DNA of 54,902 nt, taken from a virus. The position numbers and the translations under genes were made by a program. The stretch covers positions 1 to 54,902 of the IMG/VR virus record IMGVR_UViG_3300020195_000031; one strand, written 5' to 3'. Under the pieces are notes generated by a model that saw only the letters and a list, made by a program, of their open reading frames with translations, was not told the origin of the DNA and ran no database searches. Position 1 is the stretch's first letter, and every line of letters begins with the position of its first letter. Shown here in pieces: positions 23,620 through 31,271 of this stretch.

Positions 23620-24606
23620 TCAAGCCGCTACCGGCTGCTGACCACGCTTGGCATCGAGAGCCTCACGAACGATTCGAGCCTCTTCTTCCTGCTTACGCTT
23701 CCGCTCGGCCTTACGAGCCTCCCTGTCGGAAGTCTCCTTAGCCTTGCGGGTTTCGTAATCAGCCTTCTGCTTGGCGAGCGACGCCTCATCCAGACCGAGA
23801 ACCCACTCAAGAGTTACGCGAGCACCATCTTCGGCATTCTTCGCCTTGGCGTTCTTGAGCAAATCCTTGAGAACGGTGAGATTCACGTACTGTTCACGAA
23901 GCTCCGGCAGCTTACGGAGCCGAGGAATCGCATTGAATTCCTCCGCACCGGGAGCGCGACCAGCACGGCGAGCATCACGGATTTCCTTAGCACGAGCATT
24001 CACCGTCGGTGAAAACTCGGAAGGACTCATCGTCATCGCACGCTCAATGAAGGGAACCTGCTCCTCGGTCGGAAGCTTTGCAAGAGCAAAGGCATTCGAC
24101 ACAATGATTTTGCCTGCATCAACAAGCTTCTGGATATCCTCAGAAAGCTTGAGAAGGCCGAGACGGGAATGAATCCAAGCCGGAGAAACGCACAGATCAG
24201 TAGCAATCTGGGCAACAGTCAGCGTCGGGCTGTTAGCCATCATGCGTTGAAGCTGATGAGTGAATTCAACCGGACGGGTTTCGACTTTGTGCAGGTTGGC
24301 CATGACCTGCATATGCAGGACTTCCTGCTTCTCAACTGATTTCACAATCGCCGGAATCTTCGTAAGGCCAGCGTCCTGCGAAGCGGTGAAACGGTGCAGA
24401 CCGTCGATCAACTCGTAGAATTCCGTGCCACCAGCGTCCTTCATCGGACGGACAGAAATGGCGTTCAGAATACCGCTTTTGCGGATTGAATCAACAAGAC
24501 CCTTGTATTGTTCGGACTCCCGGTTGACACTACGCAAGGCAACTTCGTTTTCACGAATATCCTTGAGAGGAATCAACATTGGTTGCCCTTGATTACCGTC
24601 AGACAT
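23620..24606 (-). CDS. ParB/Spo0J-domain protein, copy 2
   Basis: 328 residues. 'MLIPLKDIRENEVALRSV', 'SIRKSGILNAISVRPM' and the nucleotide-site variant 'LIDGLHRFTAS' mark the ParB N-domain. 'TVAQIATDLCVSPAWIHSRL' is the helix-turn-helix. The C-terminal 70 residues are a charged coiled coil (RKAERKRKQEEEARIV). Codon use is biased, so it is probably abundant. The ATG at 24606 has GGGAG upstream. It is the first gene of the leftward block, directly under the shared promoter element. It is not closely similar to copy 1. Confidence 0.85.
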   Translation of the reverse strand: MSDGNQGQPMLIPLKDIRENEVALRSVNRESEQYKGLVDSIRKSGILNAISVRPMKDAGGTEFYELIDGLHRFTASQDAGLTKIPAIVKSVEKQEVLHMQVMANLHKVETRPVEFTHQLQRMMANSPTLTVAQIATDLCVSPAWIHSRLGLLKLSEDIQKLVDAGKIIVSNAFALAKLPTEEQVPFIERAMTMSPSEFSPTVNARAKEIRDARRAGRAPGAEEFNAIPRLRKLPELREQYVNLTVLKDLLKNAKAKNAEDGARVTLEWVLGLDEASLAKQKADYETRKAKETSDREARKAERKRKQEEEARIVREALDAKRGQQPVAA

Positions 24607-24652
24607 GTGCAAGCTCCCTGTAGGGTGGTGAATGATGCCAGAATCAAATCGA

Positions 24653-24675
24653 ATTTCTCAGAATCAAATCAATTT
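24653..24675 (+). repeat. 23-bp repeated element, copy A
   Basis: ATTTCTCAGAATCAAATC followed by AATTT. The same 23 bases occur at 11136-11158. A partial copy (CAGAATCAAATC) lies just upstream at 24639-24650. It sits between the ParB copy 2 gene and its promoter, as an operator would. Confidence 0.5.
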
Positions 24676-24700
24676 GCCGAATTTCATCAATATCTTCTAG

Positions 24701-24740
24701 CCATCATATAATACGCCCATTTCCTACTTTTCTCTAATCG
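24701..24740 (-). promoter_or_regulatory. Shared phage promoter element, leftward copy
   Basis: On the minus strand, G then ATTAGAGAAAAGTAGGAAAT, GG, then GCGTATTATATGATGG. It is 95 bases upstream of ParB copy 2. It matches the rightward copy at 36 of 38 positions and the terminase copy over the whole 20-base core. TATTAT could be a -10; no standard -35 is present. Confidence 0.75.
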
Positions 24741-24868
24741 TTCGCCTGATCGCGCGAGCCGGGCAGTTAGTGAATGAGAGGTAACCGGCAAGGCGTATAC
24801 TTTTCCTATTCTCTTTTTCTTTTTGTATACAACTACCTATAACTAAATAACTAACTAACTAAGAAAAA

Positions 24869-24908
24869 GGATTAGAGAAAAGTAGGAAATAAGCGTATTA
24901 TATGATGG
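24869..24908 (+). promoter_or_regulatory. Shared phage promoter element, rightward copy
   Basis: ATTAGAGAAAAGTAGGAAAT, AA, then GCGTATTATATGATGG at 24871-24908, about 63 bases upstream of the primase start. Only the two bases between core and GCGTA differ from the leftward copy, so the conserved sequence spans core and -10 region. Confidence 0.75.
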
Positions 24909-24970
24909 AGAGATTGCTGCGTTTCACTCCACTGATTTGATTTTACATTTTGAGTCTAGGAACAATTCAC

Positions 24971-27664
24971 ATGACGACCCGCACAGAGGCAATAACCAAT
25001 TTTCTTAATGCCCGAACACACCCTGATCTAGCTGCCTTATACAACTATGATATGGAGGTACAGGTTCTAGTAGCTCAAGACGGCGGAGAAAGAATCAATG
25101 GTGAATATCAAGGCCGTAAATGGCATGGGTGGACGGACGGTATTCAGGTGTGGAAGCCTTTTCGTGTTCCCTATAACGCAGGCACTAAGCCAGAATTCAC
25201 TGATTCAGAAATCAAATTCGATCTAGACGCTCATGCCGAAGGTATTGGCATGACTGGATGGGATTGGGTGAAGCGTTGTTCTCGGTGGGTCGCGTTTGAT
25301 TTTGATGCCATTGTTGGCCACTCGGAGAGACACAATGCTAAGCTATCTGTAGAACAGTTGCAAGAGGTTGAAAGCAAAGCGAAAGAGATACCTTGGATAT
25401 CTGTTAGACGCTCTGCTGGAGGAAAGGGCCTTCACCTCTACGTTTTCCTTGATCCTGTTGTTGATACTGCTAACCATCATGAACATGCTGCTCTTGCTCG
25501 CAGCATTCTTGGCACTTTGAGTGCGATGACTGGCTTTGATTTTGACAGCAAAGTAGATATATGCGGCGGGAACATGTGGGTGTGGCATCGCAAGATGCAA
25601 TCATCCAATGGTCTTACTCTCGTCAAGCAAGGTGAGCCGTTAGATAATGTTCCTGTTAACTGGCGTGACCATCTAGAGGTTGTAAAGGGTAAGAGTCGGC
25701 GTAATCTGCCTTCCTTTGTCAAAGAAACAGGCGTCGAGCTTGACATCTTTGACCAGTTGTGCGGGACACAAAGCAATGTACCTCTCGATGACGATCATAA
25801 GAAACTGTTGACGTTTCTGCAATCAAACGAGTCGTTTGCATGGTGGGATCAAGATAGGCATATGCTCGTTTGTCATTCACATGATCTAAAGGTTGCCCAC
25901 GACGAGTTGCACCTTAAAGGAATTTTTCATACTCTCGCACAAGGTACGGAAAGTGGTCAAGATCAAAACTGCTATGCCTTCCCTCTCCGAGCAGGTGCAT
26001 GGGTTGTTCGCCGGCATACAAAAGGTGTCGCAGAACACACGACATGGGATCAGGACGCCAGCGGATGGACTCGCTGTTTCTACAATCAAGAACCGGATCT
26101 CAAAACAGCTTGTCAAGCCTTCGGAGCTATCGAAGATCCGAAAACGGGTCAGTTTGTTTTCCGCGAAGCAGAAATGGCCATCGAAGCTGCAAAAGCTCTT
26201 GGCAAAACTATAAGCCTGCCTGCATCAATGGGAATCCATCGCACGACGAAACTATCTGTGCATAAGAGTGGTCGTTTGGTTTGCGAAATTGATGCTACAC
26301 CGCACGACGATGCGAAGTCTCTCCAAGGGTGGCTGGCTAAGAAAGACAAGTGGATAAAGGTGTTTGATGGTAGAATCGAAAACCGAAAAGACGATCTTGA
26401 GGTTGAAAACTATGACGATCTAATCAGGCACGTTGTAGTGGAAAGCTCACGAGCCGACTACGGGTGGCTTATTAGAAGCATGGGAGCGTGGAACGAAGAA
26501 CCGTTGACTCATATCAATGCTGCTCTCAAAGCAATGGGACTCAATCCCAAAGAGCTTAGTGGCGTCGTAGGTAAGGCTGTCGTGCAATGCTGGTTGTTAG
26601 TGAATCGTCCGTTTCAGCCCGAGTATCCGGGCGATAGACAATGGAATCGGAATGCTGCACAGTTACGCTTCACACCCTCACAGGAAGAAAATCTGACGTA
26701 TCCTACGTGGCTCAAGCTGCTTGACCATTGCGGTGAAGGATTGAATGAAGCGATTTCAACAAACAAATGGTGCAAGGAAAATGCCGTTAAGACTGGTTCA
26801 GACTACTTGAAGATATGGGTAGCCAGTATGTTCCAAGAGCCGGAGCAGCCGCTACCGTATCTGTTCTTTTATTCGCCGGAACAGAATACTGGCAAGTCGT
26901 CGTTTCATGAAGCCCTCTCATTACTGATGACACGAGGCTATCAACGAGCAGATAACGCATTGATTTCACAATCGGGCTTCAACGGTGAATTGGAATCCAC
27001 TGTATTGTGCGTCGTTGAAGAAACTGACCTCAAGAAAAATAAGACTGCATCCAACCGCATTAAGGATTGGGTTACAGGCCGGCAAATCAATATTCATAAG
27101 AAGCAGAATACGCCGTATCACGTAATCAATACAACGCATTGGGTGCAATGTTCCAACGACTACGATGCTTGTCCGATGTTCCCCGGCGATACGCGTATCG
27201 TTATGATTCGCGTACCTGCTTTGAAAGAAATGATTCCGAAACGTGATCTGATTCCTCTACTTGAAAAGGAGGCTGCTAATTTTCTCGGTGCTGTCATGCG
27301 TCTCGAATTACCACGCTCCAATGATCGCTTGAATGTTCCTGTAATCGAAACCGCTGAAAAATCAGCAGCTATTGAAAGCAATAAGACATCGCTCCAATTG
27401 TTCATTGAGAAATTTACTTACAATGTTCCCGGAGAGACGATTGAATTCGCCGAATTTTATGACAGGTATCTTGAGTATCTTGACGTTTCTGAGGTCGGCG
27501 ACTGGTCAAAGAAACGAACCAGTCAAGAGTTTCCACCGCACTATCCGAAGGGTGGAGCAACATGGGCGAAGAACAAATTGCATGTAGGCAATATCTCATG
27601 GGAAAATAAAGAAGCGTCTGGAATCAAATTGCACGTTAACAATGGAGTGATGACTAAGCTATGA
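24971..27664 (+). CDS. Primase-helicase (AEP-like plus SF3/D5-like)
   Basis: 897 residues from ATG 24971, which has TAGGAAC upstream; a TTG at 24950 is less likely. The N-terminal part has primase-polymerase features: 'WVAFDFDAIVGH' with the D-x-D pair and 'GGKGLHLYVFLD' as the S/G-x-H strand. The C-terminal half has Walker A SPEQNTGKSS (coded near 26873), Walker B LCVVEETDL and 'NTTHWVQCSND', as in D5/superfamily 3 helicases. It should prime and unwind DNA for the family A polymerase. It is the first gene of the rightward unit. Confidence 0.85.
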   Translation: MTTRTEAITNFLNARTHPDLAALYNYDMEVQVLVAQDGGERINGEYQGRKWHGWTDGIQVWKPFRVPYNAGTKPEFTDSEIKFDLDAHAEGIGMTGWDWVKRCSRWVAFDFDAIVGHSERHNAKLSVEQLQEVESKAKEIPWISVRRSAGGKGLHLYVFLDPVVDTANHHEHAALARSILGTLSAMTGFDFDSKVDICGGNMWVWHRKMQSSNGLTLVKQGEPLDNVPVNWRDHLEVVKGKSRRNLPSFVKETGVELDIFDQLCGTQSNVPLDDDHKKLLTFLQSNESFAWWDQDRHMLVCHSHDLKVAHDELHLKGIFHTLAQGTESGQDQNCYAFPLRAGAWVVRRHTKGVAEHTTWDQDASGWTRCFYNQEPDLKTACQAFGAIEDPKTGQFVFREAEMAIEAAKALGKTISLPASMGIHRTTKLSVHKSGRLVCEIDATPHDDAKSLQGWLAKKDKWIKVFDGRIENRKDDLEVENYDDLIRHVVVESSRADYGWLIRSMGAWNEEPLTHINAALKAMGLNPKELSGVVGKAVVQCWLLVNRPFQPEYPGDRQWNRNAAQLRFTPSQEENLTYPTWLKLLDHCGEGLNEAISTNKWCKENAVKTGSDYLKIWVASMFQEPEQPLPYLFFYSPEQNTGKSSFHEALSLLMTRGYQRADNALISQSGFNGELESTVLCVVEETDLKKNKTASNRIKDWVTGRQINIHKKQNTPYHVINTTHWVQCSNDYDACPMFPGDTRIVMIRVPALKEMIPKRDLIPLLEKEAANFLGAVMRLELPRSNDRLNVPVIETAEKSAAIESNKTSLQLFIEKFTYNVPGETIEFAEFYDRYLEYLDVSEVGDWSKKRTSQEFPPHYPKGGATWAKNKLHVGNISWENKEASGIKLHVNNGVMTKL

Positions 27665-27843
27665 AAAAGAACCAGTCTCAAATAAAATCAACGACCATTA
27701 CTTATAATGAGAGTGATAAGAAAACTGGTGTTGATTTTCGCGACGGTAAATTATCCTATGTCGGTATGTTCATAGATCATTGGAAGCCTGCGGAATGCTT
27801 GAAAAAACTTGCCGCTATTGTAAAGGAACACCAATGCGGATAA
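27661..27843 (+). CDS. Uncharacterised 60-aa protein
   Basis: Starts MKKNQSQIKSTTITYNESDK and ends LKKLAAIVKEHQCG. It is coupled at both ends: ATGA with the primase-helicase stop and a 10-bp overlap with the kinase start. The function is unknown. Confidence 0.6.
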   Translation: MKKNQSQIKSTTITYNESDKKTGVDFRDGKLSYVGMFIDHWKPAECLKKLAAIVKEHQCG

Positions 27844-28382
27844 TCGGTTTTGGGCATCGTCGCAGGGTCGGTAAAGATACCTGTGCCAAGTTTCTAAGCA
27901 TCATTCTGAGGATGAAGAATCGTGATGTTAAGAAGGTTGGTTTTTCAGATGAACTTTACCGCATCTGCCATCAACTCTACAAGTGGGCAGGCTTCAAGAC
28001 TAAGGAGTATTACGAAGAACATGGCCATCTAAAGGAAGTCAAACTCGCCGCTGTCAATCGAACACCGAGAGAGATTCTTATTGACGTTGGCATGAAGATG
28101 CGTGAACAAGACCCTTACGTCTGGATCGACCAAGCTTTGCGTGGAACGCATTGTGAGTTTCTAATCATGGCGGATGTTCGTTTTCACAATGAAGTTTCTA
28201 GAATCAAAGAGCTTGGCGGACAATGTATCAAAATTGAACGTCCCGGTATTGAGAAATTTGACGATCCAGCGGATGCTGACCTCAAGAATTGGGATCAGTG
28301 GGATCAGATATTGGTGAACGATGGCACGTTAAGTAATCTCAATGACCAGATGATGACTTTAGCGGAGAATCTTCTTGCTTAG
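27834..28382 (+). CDS. Deoxynucleoside monophosphate kinase
   Basis: 182 residues. 'MRIIGFGHRRRVGKDTCAKF' carries the P-loop (G-x4-GK-D/T), here as GHRRRVGKDT, as in T4-type dNMP kinases. 'TPREILIDVGMKMREQDPYV' is the conserved NMP-side segment. 'FLIMADVRFHNEVSRIKELG' is the DxR strand. It converts dNMPs to dNDPs for phage DNA synthesis and complements the class II RNR. The ATG at 27834 begins at the P-loop strand; an upstream in-frame start at 27780 adds an unrelated segment. AAGGAACACC precedes the ATG. Confidence 0.85.
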   Translation: MRIIGFGHRRRVGKDTCAKFLSIILRMKNRDVKKVGFSDELYRICHQLYKWAGFKTKEYYEEHGHLKEVKLAAVNRTPREILIDVGMKMREQDPYVWIDQALRGTHCEFLIMADVRFHNEVSRIKELGGQCIKIERPGIEKFDDPADADLKNWDQWDQILVNDGTLSNLNDQMMTLAENLLA

Positions 28383-28395
28383 AGTTTGGATCGAA

Positions 28396-28458
28396 ATGAC
28401 TGCTTTTGATTCTTTGATTCTAGCAGCTACGATTTGTTGCTGTTTCTTTAATCTATAA
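28396..28458 (+). CDS. Possible hydrophobic micropeptide, 20 aa
   Basis: MTAFDSLILAATICCCFFNL, preceded by GGATCGAA. It fills the gap between the kinase and the SNase-like gene. Its length gives little statistical support. A TATAAT at 28454-28459 overlaps its stop. Confidence 0.25.
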   Translation: MTAFDSLILAATICCCFFNL

Positions 28459-28469
28459 TTGGTGGAAAC

Positions 28470-28829
28470 ATGGCTAAGAAACTTCTAATCTTGGACAACC
28501 ATCCTTTTGCTTTCCCTGAAATGCAGGTTTTTCCTGCCTACGTGTATAACGTGGTCGATGGCGATACCATTGATTGTGTGATCGCCTTGCCCTTTGACAA
28601 CATCGGATACGAACGCTTACGAGTCCGCGGTATCGACACGCCGGAACGTGGACAATTTGGTTGGGACGAAGCGACGAGTCTAACTGCTTCCCTTGTAATG
28701 GGAAAGCAGGTGAAAATCATTACCTACAAGGATAACAAGACGCTTGGACGATACGTTGCAGACGTATTCTTTATGACGAAAAGTGGTTGGGTTTCTCTCG
28801 CTGGTGAACTGAAAAGGAATAACTTTTGA
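28470..28829 (+). CDS. Staphylococcal nuclease-like (SNase/TNase) protein
   Basis: 119 residues. 'AYVYNVVDGDTIDCVI', 'RLRVRGIDTPERGQFGWDEA' and 'LGRYVADVF' match the SNase fold with catalytic D (DGDT), the R of RGIDTPE and the E. The last helix region of larger members is reduced. It should be a calcium-dependent nuclease of DNA or RNA, perhaps for host DNA breakdown or processing. GGTGGAAAC precedes the ATG. No signal peptide is visible, so it is cytoplasmic. Confidence 0.85.
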   Translation: MAKKLLILDNHPFAFPEMQVFPAYVYNVVDGDTIDCVIALPFDNIGYERLRVRGIDTPERGQFGWDEATSLTASLVMGKQVKIITYKDNKTLGRYVADVFFMTKSGWVSLAGELKRNNF

Positions 28830-29244
28830 AATGCCTGCTCAAAATATATTCTCGTTTTCGTTCAGAGGAAACACGCTTTTGGGATTTGGTAAATATTAAA
28901 AGTGAACTTGAATGTTGGCTTTGGCAAGGCTATATTAAGAAAGATAGTGGTTTGCGACAGACAATAAAGAAACTGTTCGTTACGCATACGCAAACAAAAT
29001 TGGGCCCATCGGATCTTTATTTGTTTTGCACAAGTGCGATACTCGGGCATGTGTCAACCCGGCACATTTGTTTCTAGGCACAAATGATGAGAATATGCAA
29101 GACATGCTTAGTAAAAATAGGCAACAAGATCACCGCACATTGTTTCCCGAAACAAAAAAGAAAATCCTGCAATTATTCATTGCAGGATTTTCAAGAAACT
29201 CTATTGCAAAACAATGTAATTGTTCTTGCGATACAGTTTGTTAA
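28826..29244 (+). pseudogene. HNH homing-type endonuclease with a frameshift
   Basis: The first frame (TTG at 28826) gives 'TRFWDLVNI' and 'ECWLWQGYIKKDSG', the usual start of phage HNH proteins. The second frame gives 'FATDNKETVRYAYANKIG', then 'LHKCDTRACVNPAHLFLGTN' with the HNH histidines and cysteines, then a helix-turn-helix tail. Adding one T to the TTT at about 28950-28953 joins them into one protein of about 139 residues. It is therefore either a recent one-base loss or a sequence error. HNH genes of this type move between phage genes. Confidence 0.75.
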
Positions 29245-29265
29245 TTCTTTTTGAAAGGCTTTCTG

Positions 29266-29889
29266 ATGGCAATGTCGCTCATACACTTAAATGGGAACTT
29301 GCTTTGTAGTATAGATACCGAAACGACTGGCCTTATTCCCGGCAAACACGATATTATCCAAGTAGCCGTCGTACCGCTTGATTCTAACCTCCAACCATTG
29401 AAAGAGATTCACGGTCGGCTGTTGCTTCCTTTTGTTCTTGACATCATTCCAAAGCGTCCACACAATATTGAAAAGGAAGCAATGCGTGTCAACGGGAGGC
29501 AGCTATCCGAATTGATGCGGACAGCTACCGAACCGTTCAAAGCTGCCGACATGTTCGAGGAATGGTTTGAGAGTTTGAAATTGGGCATAGGCAAAAAGAT
29601 AGCCCCGCTCGGACAGAATTATCCGTTTGATCGTGGTTTCTTAATCGACTGGTTGGGTGATCTTAACTACGATCAGTTTTTTGATTACAACATCAGAGAC
29701 ACCAAGAGTACAGCACTCTTTCTTAACGATCTGGCCGACTCGAAGGCTGAACCTTGCCCGTATCCAAAGTATAAGCTGTCGTCTCTTTGCGAACGCCTAG
29801 GTGTCTCTCTAGAGAAGGCACACGATGCTCTGGCTGACGCACGGGCAACGGCGGAGGTGTATCGTCGGATGATTCTAGCTGCGAAATAA
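29266..29889 (+). CDS. DnaQ-like DEDDh 3'-5' exonuclease
   Basis: 207 residues. 'LLCSIDTETTGLIPGKHDII' is Exo I (D-x-E). 'APLGQNYPFDRGFLIDWL' is Exo II. 'EKAHDALADARATAEVYRRM' is Exo III with the DEDDh histidine. It may proofread for, or trim products of, the phage polymerase, which has its own exonuclease domain, so a repair or nucleotide-recycling role is also possible. GAAAGGCTTTCTG precedes the ATG at 29266. It is the last gene before the terminator at 29918. Confidence 0.88.
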   Translation: MAMSLIHLNGNLLCSIDTETTGLIPGKHDIIQVAVVPLDSNLQPLKEIHGRLLLPFVLDIIPKRPHNIEKEAMRVNGRQLSELMRTATEPFKAADMFEEWFESLKLGIGKKIAPLGQNYPFDRGFLIDWLGDLNYDQFFDYNIRDTKSTALFLNDLADSKAEPCPYPKYKLSSLCERLGVSLEKAHDALADARATAEVYRRMILAAK

Positions 29890-30052
29890 GCATCCAAGTC
29901 CATTTACCTGTTCTCCGAAGCCGCTCGTCTGCGTCAAGCAGGCGGGCGGCTTTTTTGTACCCATCAGATTTTCGGGGAGGAATCCAAATCACACCAGTGA
30001 TTTTGTTATGCCGGACGCCGCGAGGCAGATTATCAGGACGTTCATGCTCCAT
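29723..30052 (-). CDS. Possible small protein overlapping the exonuclease
   Basis: 109 residues: 'GVRHNKITGVIWIPPRKSDG', then 'KAARLLDADERLRR'. The start overlaps the stop of the membrane-protein gene by 11 bp, which supports translation. About half of it is antisense to the exonuclease 3' end, and it runs through the terminator hairpin. The N-terminal 55 residues look coding; the rest may be chance extension. Confidence 0.4.
   Translation of the reverse strand: MEHERPDNLPRGVRHNKITGVIWIPPRKSDGYKKAARLLDADERLRRTGKWTWMLISQLESSDDTPPPLPVRQPEHRVPSLERHLGVRKETTAYTLDTGKVQPSSRPDR
29918..29956 (+). terminator. Intrinsic terminator of the rightward unit
   Basis: A 15-bp stem with two G-U pairs (AAGCCGCTCGTCTGC / GCAGGCGGGCGGCTT), loop GTCAA and a run of six T. 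It lies 29 bases after the exonuclease stop. The same bases code for part of the leftward ORF at 29723-30052. Confidence 0.9.
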
Positions 30053-30272
30053 TGCTTAACCTTTGATTATGCTGTTGACTGAACCATTCAGAAACAAGGG
30101 GTGCAAGAATTGCTAGTGCTTCGGACGTTATGCCAGTATCGTGCATCAGTTGAGCCAGACGATGCCTGATTTCCGAATCAGATTCATAAAAGATGAATCC
30201 TAGCAAAAAACCGGACATGAAAACTGCTGTCCGTCTTGTTGCCGTTCCGAAAAAAGCCAGCAACTTACTCAT
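30042..30272 (-). CDS. Small single-helix membrane protein (holin candidate)
   Basis: 76 residues. One transmembrane stretch (about 14-30, TAVFMSGFLLGFIFY) follows a short basic N-terminus, and a helical charged C-terminus follows it. AAGGAGGCAAAGA precedes the ATG. It overlaps the lipoprotein gene by 8 bp, as in lysis cassettes where a holin or spanin is paired with a lipoprotein. The role is inferred from context only. Confidence 0.5.
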   Translation of the reverse strand: MSKLLAFFGTATRRTAVFMSGFLLGFIFYESDSEIRHRLAQLMHDTGITSEALAILAPLVSEWFSQQHNQRLSNGA

Positions 30273-30624
30273 TCTTTGCCTCCTTAATAACGTCGCGAAT
30301 GACGGTCGTGCTTCTCAAAAAGATACGCTTCAACGTCGGGGTGAGTCTAGCATCTTTATTCACGTAATCGTCGTGCTTGTCAGCAACAGCAATCATCGGA
30401 GGTTCAAAGTTTTTGACAGACACTTCATTCTTTTCTAGCTGCTGCCGGACGATAGATGATTTCAACTTCATTACTGCTTTGACAGTGCTAAGCAGCTTAG
30501 TATCAGCATCGACATACGCATCATGCCGATCCAAGACAGGGTTCGTCATGTCTCGAATGTTTGCTGTTGAAATCTGTCCGACGCAACCGGGCAACGCAAG
30601 AATCAAGAGAAGAAACCAACGCAT
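30265..30624 (-). CDS. Lipoprotein (o-spanin candidate)
   Basis: 119 residues from ATG 30624. MRWFLLLILALPGC is a short signal peptide with an LPGC lipobox, so lipidation at C14 and a periplasmic location are expected. The rest is helical and charged (DRHDAYVDADTKLL... and DKHDDYVNKDARLTP, a near repeat). A lipoprotein beside a small membrane protein near the end of the structural block suits an outer-membrane spanin. A superinfection-exclusion lipoprotein is the alternative. Confidence 0.55.
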   Translation of the reverse strand: MRWFLLLILALPGCVGQISTANIRDMTNPVLDRHDAYVDADTKLLSTVKAVMKLKSSIVRQQLEKNEVSVKNFEPPMIAVADKHDDYVNKDARLTPTLKRIFLRSTTVIRDVIKEAKNE

Positions 30625-30634
30625 AGTGTGCCTT

Positions 30635-30952
30635 TCAAAGGGCGGCCTTAATTCCAGCAAGCAACATATTCAATCCTAGAGCCACAGTTTTTTCGACAGC
30701 TTCCCAAACATTGTTGACAGCTTTGAGACGATTCTTTTCAGCAAGCCCACGAACCTGCCCGAACAACTCTTTGACGGCAGCAGCCCGGATCACTTCATTT
30801 GGAACCTGCATGATCGCAACAAAGTCGTCCATAATATCTCTTGCGAAGTTTTCAACATCTTCAACTGCTCCGGTCGTTGTAGACTTGAGCAAGTCTTTCA
30901 AGATACCTTTTGCGTCTTTTGCAAGCTGTTCAAAATCCAAGTCGAGTTTCAT
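30635..30952 (-). CDS. Uncharacterised amphipathic protein, 105 aa
   Basis: Starts MKLDLDFEQLAKDAKGILKD. It is wholly helical and amphipathic, ending in a hydrophobic segment (TVALGLNMLLAGIKAAL) that could insert in or lie on a membrane. GAGGTAAC precedes the ATG at 30952. It stands next to the lipoprotein and membrane-protein genes, so lysis or envelope work is possible. No family is recognised. Confidence 0.55.
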   Translation of the reverse strand: MKLDLDFEQLAKDAKGILKDLLKSTTTGAVEDVENFARDIMDDFVAIMQVPNEVIRAAAVKELFGQVRGLAEKNRLKAVNNVWEAVEKTVALGLNMLLAGIKAAL

Positions 30953-30953
30953 G

Positions 30954-31271
30954 TTACCTCTTCCAACCGAATGTTCGGTTTGTTGTTGGGTTACGAAGCC
31001 CACGAAACGGATGCAGGCATCCGTGTTTGGGCAATTTCTCTTTGTACGCTGCCAGATTAAGAATATCTTTCTGGTTCTTAGTGATATTGCATTTGCAAAC
31101 GCCGCAATACGTTTGGCCTTGCGGAGTTTGTTTCAATCTGTTGCAAGAATCACACGTTTCTATTCTCTCTTTAAAAATCTCCAATGAGACTTTTGGCCGA
31201 GTGACAATCACTTTTAACGCTTCTAACGCATTAGCAAAAGTCAAATTTCTTTCTTCGATTTCCATATACAT
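30954..31271 (-). CDS. Zinc-ribbon protein, 105 aa
   Basis: Contains CDSC...YCGVCKC and a further cysteine in 'KHGCLHPFRG', a four- to five-cysteine zinc module like those of the DUF6171 type. The N-terminal half is helical. The start at 31271 lies within the gene upstream (41-bp overlap); the ATG at 31265 is equally possible. The function is unknown. Confidence 0.6.
   Translation of the reverse strand: MYMEIEERNLTFANALEALKVIVTRPKVSLEIFKERIETCDSCNRLKQTPQGQTYCGVCKCNITKNQKDILNLAAYKEKLPKHGCLHPFRGLRNPTTNRTFGWKR

Larger units (their letters stand above)
24607..24970. other. Divergent intergenic control region
   Basis: No gene of its own. It holds two inverted copies of the shared promoter element, the 23-bp repeat, a pyrimidine tract (24801-24829), two GTATAC sites (24797 and 24826) and a CTAACTAACTAAC run near 24850. 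It separates the leftward replication genes from the rightward primase unit. The arrangement is compatible with an origin as well as with promoters. Confidence 0.6.

Noticed and set aside
23608-24172. Rightward frames antisense to ParB copy 2
   Set aside because: ParB motifs are on the minus strand; these are shadows.
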